A stretch of DNA of 30,395 nt from contig CAZSPT010000005.1 in the NCBI GenBank assembly GCA_964608895.1, positions 1-30,395 on the forward strand. Direction: 5' to 3'. Shown one piece after another: positions 28,429 to 30,395 of the stretch. Position 1 is the stretch's first letter, and the number at the start of each line of letters is the position of its first letter. Under the pieces are notes generated by a model that had not been told where the DNA came from, did no database searches, and saw nothing but the letters and a program-made list of their open reading frames with translations. The position numbers were made by a program, and so were the translations under genes. This DNA is from CAZSPT01 sp964608895 (GTDB lineage Bacteria; Patescibacteriota; Patescibacteriia; 2-01-FULL-39-33).

Positions 28429-29115
28429 ATGCCGGAGATAAATCATTTGGCCGTGATTATGGACGGTAACCGCCGTTGGGCGAAAAGCAAAGGTTTGCCG
28501 ACTCTTGAAGGGCATCGCCGCGGATATAATAAAATGAAAGATGTCGGCCAGTGGTGCCTTGACCGGGGGATTAAATTTTTGACGGTTTACGCTTTTTCAA
28601 CCGAAAATTGGAACCGAAGCAAAAAAGAAGTCGATTATTTAATGAAGCTTTTAGAGGAAGGTTTGACTAAAGAGCTTCCTTTTTTTCAGAAAAAAGACAT
28701 TAAATTAAGAATAATCGGCCGCCGCCGAGAATTGTCCAAAAGATTGAAGTCGGTGATTGATAAAGCTGAGCGGGCGACCGCTAAAAACAAACGAGGAGTT
28801 TTAAACATCGCGATTAATTACGGCGGTCGGTTGGAAATCGTTGAAGCAATTAAAAAGATTTCTCAAAAAAAGATTTCTCCCGGTCGGATTACTGAACAGA
28901 TGGTTTCCAAAAATACCTGGACGGCTGGTCAGCCTGACCCGGATTTGGTAATCAGGACTTCGGGTGAGAAGCGTTTGTCTGGATTTTTAACTTGGCAATC
29001 AGTTTATTCCGAACTTTATTTTTGCTCTTGCCATTGGCCGGCTTTTACTAAGAAAGAGTTTGACCGGGCGATCGCCGATTTTGAAAAACGCCGCCGGCGG
29101 TTTGGAGGGAATTGA
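28429..29115 (+). CDS. uppS: Undecaprenyl diphosphate synthase (cis-prenyltransferase)
   Basis: Builds the C55 lipid carrier for peptidoglycan and surface glycans by cis condensation of isoprenyl units. ATG 28429 (MPEINHLAVIMDGNRRWAKS) is preferred: a TTG at 28390 would begin at the transcription start. Family blocks in order are HLAVIMDGNRRWA with the catalytic Asp, GHRRGYNKM, LTVYAFSTENWNRS, LNIAINYGGRLEIVEA and the diphosphate-binding PDLVIRTSGEKRLSGFLTWQ then SELYF. 228 residues, normal. Driven by its own promoter. The tail EKRRRRFGGN is normal. Confidence 0.96.
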   Translation: MPEINHLAVIMDGNRRWAKSKGLPTLEGHRRGYNKMKDVGQWCLDRGIKFLTVYAFSTENWNRSKKEVDYLMKLLEEGLTKELPFFQKKDIKLRIIGRRRELSKRLKSVIDKAERATAKNKRGVLNIAINYGGRLEIVEAIKKISQKKISPGRITEQMVSKNTWTAGQPDPDLVIRTSGEKRLSGFLTWQSVYSELYFCSCHWPAFTKKEFDRAIADFEKRRRRFGGN

Positions 29116-29161
29116 TTTTTTTCTGATTATTTCAGCCCAGAGAGAAAGTTTTTTGTCAACC

Positions 29162-29190
29162 TTGTCGTTCTTTTGAAAATATAGTAAGAT
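29162..29190 (+). promoter_or_regulatory. Probable promoter for rarA
   Basis: TTGTCG (29162-29167), 17 bases, TAAGAT (29185-29190), 24 bases before ATG 29215. Moderate match. Confidence 0.55.
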
Positions 29191-29214
29191 AAGCTTGGTT
29201 TAGTTGCCGTTTTC

Positions 29215-30395
29215 ATGAACTTATTTGACCAAAAATTAAAGGATAATCTTTCCCAGGAAGCTCCCTTGGCCGATCGGATGCGTCCGAAGAATTTGGCTGA
29301 ATTTCAAGGTCAGCGGGAAATTGTTGGGTCGGACAAGCTTTTGCGGCAGTTGATTGAAAAAGACGAAATTCCTTCAATGATTTTTTGGGGACCGCCTGGT
29401 TCCGGAAAAACCACTCTTGCCCGGATAATCGCCAAACTAACCAAGTCGGCTTTTATTCAGCTTTCAGCGGTCAGCTCCGGAAAAAAAGATTTGGAAAGAA
29501 TTATCAGTCAGGCGGAAGAAAAGAGAAAATTTAATAATCAGCGGACAATTCTGTTTATTGATGAAATTCATCGCTGGAACAAGGCCCAGCAAGACGCTCT
29601 GCTTCCCCAGGTTGAGCGGGGAATAATCACTTTAATCGGAGCGACGACTGAAAATCCCAGTTTTGAAGTAGTTTCGGCTCTGCTTTCCCGCTGCCGGGTT
29701 TTTATTTTGGAACAGTTGACTAGTGGGGAAATAGAGAAAATAATAGACCGGGCGGCTGTTCAAGGCTTTCCTGGATTGGAAATTAAGTTTGACCAAGCGG
29801 TGAAAAGTTATTTAGCCGGACTGTCAAACGGCGACGCCCGGGTTGCCTTAAACGCTTTGGAGTTTGGAGTTAAGTCGGTTAAAGCCGATTCTCAGGGAAA
29901 AATTGTTTTAACCAAAGAGACAGTTAAGGAGTCTTTGCAGAAATCCCATTGCCTTTACGACAAGGACGGTGATCAGCATTACAATTTAATTTCCGCTCTC
30001 CATAAGTCTATTCGGGGTTCGGATGCTGATGCCGGCCTTTATTGGCTCGGCCGGATGCTTGAAGCCGGAGAAGATCCTTTGTATATTGCTCGCCGATTAG
30101 TCCGGTTTGCCAGCGAGGATATTGGATTGGCGAATTCCCGGGCTTTGGAGCAGGCGGTTGCCGGTTACCAAGCCTGTCATTTTATCGGGATGCCCGAATC
30201 CGACGTGATTTTGGCCCAAGTGGTTGTTTATCTGGCAAAGTCTCCAAAAAGCAACCAATTATATGCCGGCTATCAAAAAGTTCGTCGGGACGTTAAAGAA
30301 ACTTTTGATTGGCCGGTCCCGCTTCATTTAAGAAACGCTCCGACCAGATTAATGAAAAATTTGAATTACGGCCGGGATTATAAATACAGTCCTGA
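29215..30395 (+). CDS. rarA: Replication-associated recombination protein A, 3'-truncated by the window edge
   Basis: RarA/MgsA is an AAA+ ATPase that acts on stalled replication forks. 393 codons are visible from ATG 29215 (MNLFDQKLKDNL; PLADRMRPKNLAEFQGQRE). The Walker A is FWGPPGSGKTTLARIIAK, Walker B LFIDEIHRWNKAQQDALLPQ, sensor 1 IGATTENPSF with LLSRCRVF, and the C-terminal tetramerisation part has SALHKSIRGSDADAGLYWLG RM and the ARRLVRFASEDIGLANSRAL segment. It is open at the right edge, near the usual end (NYGRDYKYSP), so only a short C-terminal piece is missing. No Shine-Dalgarno. Confidence 0.95.
   Translation, partial: MNLFDQKLKDNLSQEAPLADRMRPKNLAEFQGQREIVGSDKLLRQLIEKDEIPSMIFWGPPGSGKTTLARIIAKLTKSAFIQLSAVSSGKKDLERIISQAEEKRKFNNQRTILFIDEIHRWNKAQQDALLPQVERGIITLIGATTENPSFEVVSALLSRCRVFILEQLTSGEIEKIIDRAAVQGFPGLEIKFDQAVKSYLAGLSNGDARVALNALEFGVKSVKADSQGKIVLTKETVKESLQKSHCLYDKDGDQHYNLISALHKSIRGSDADAGLYWLGRMLEAGEDPLYIARRLVRFASEDIGLANSRALEQAVAGYQACHFIGMPESDVILAQVVVYLAKSPKSNQLYAGYQKVRRDVKETFDWPVPLHLRNAPTRLMKNLNYGRDYKYSP

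Noticed and set aside
1..30395. CRISPR array, rRNA genes, transposons
   Set aside because: No regularly spaced repeats, no rRNA-like stretches and no transposase-like proteins were seen on either strand.

Overview
The window reads as one chromosomal stretch from a Candidate Phyla Radiation (Patescibacteria) bacterium, most likely Parcubacteria-like. Supporting signs are the S10/spc ribosomal operon with no rpmD (L30) between rpsE and rplO, small genes packed tightly in one orientation, zinc-type S14 and L33, an AspRS without the large bacterial insertion domain, a short RecO, tRNA genes without encoded CCA, and a secreted protein with an N-terminal module that I recall from Patescibacteria surface proteins. 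TGA acts as a stop, so this is not a TGA-recoded lineage. All recognised genes lie on the + strand.

Layout. 1-8475: 3' part of rplB, then rpsS, rplV, rpsC, rplP, rpmC, rpsQ, rplN, rplX, rplE, rpsZ, rpsH, rplF, rplR, rpsE, rplO and secY, ended by a strong intrinsic terminator. 8596-11086: adk, map, ruvX and recO. The infA-rpmJ-rpsM-rpsK-rpsD-rpoA-rplQ block that often follows map is not here. 11093-19503: a consensus promoter drives aspS, followed by an HD hydrolase, a small basic protein, a YbaK-like deacylase with a lysine-rich tail, scpA/scpB, a D,D-carboxypeptidase, a small exporter-like membrane protein, tpiA, fba and a membrane-anchored TPR protein. 19552-20044: tRNA-Thr(GGT), tRNA-Tyr(GTA), tRNA-Thr(TGT), rpmG (51 codons) and tRNA-Trp(CCA).

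20045-23552 is the unusual part. After about 340 bases without a gene (folded AT-rich sequence plus an assembly gap) come five genes of mostly unknown function: a small protein with a hydrophobic C-terminus, a ChaN/TraB-like lipoprotein, a secreted protein, a two-helix membrane protein with a PH-like tail, and a 69-residue protein. Four carry strong Shine-Dalgarno sequences at ideal spacing and the fifth a weaker one, whereas almost every other gene has a plain A/T-rich leader. Most have their own terminator and some a recognisable promoter. Nothing in the region looks like an integrase or transposase.

23614-30395: a PEBP-family protein, an HU-family protein, a GT-B glycosyltransferase, a secreted HExxH metalloprotease, tRNA-Pro(CGG), a polyprenyl-phosphate sugar transferase, uppS and the 5' part of rarA. 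Together with the carboxypeptidase this gives the right side a cell-envelope theme: UppS makes the lipid carrier and the sugar transferase loads it.

Three runs of exactly ten N (6782, 10619, 20249) are assembly placeholders. Reading frames in rplO and recO show that the true gap lengths differ from ten or are only fixed modulo 3.
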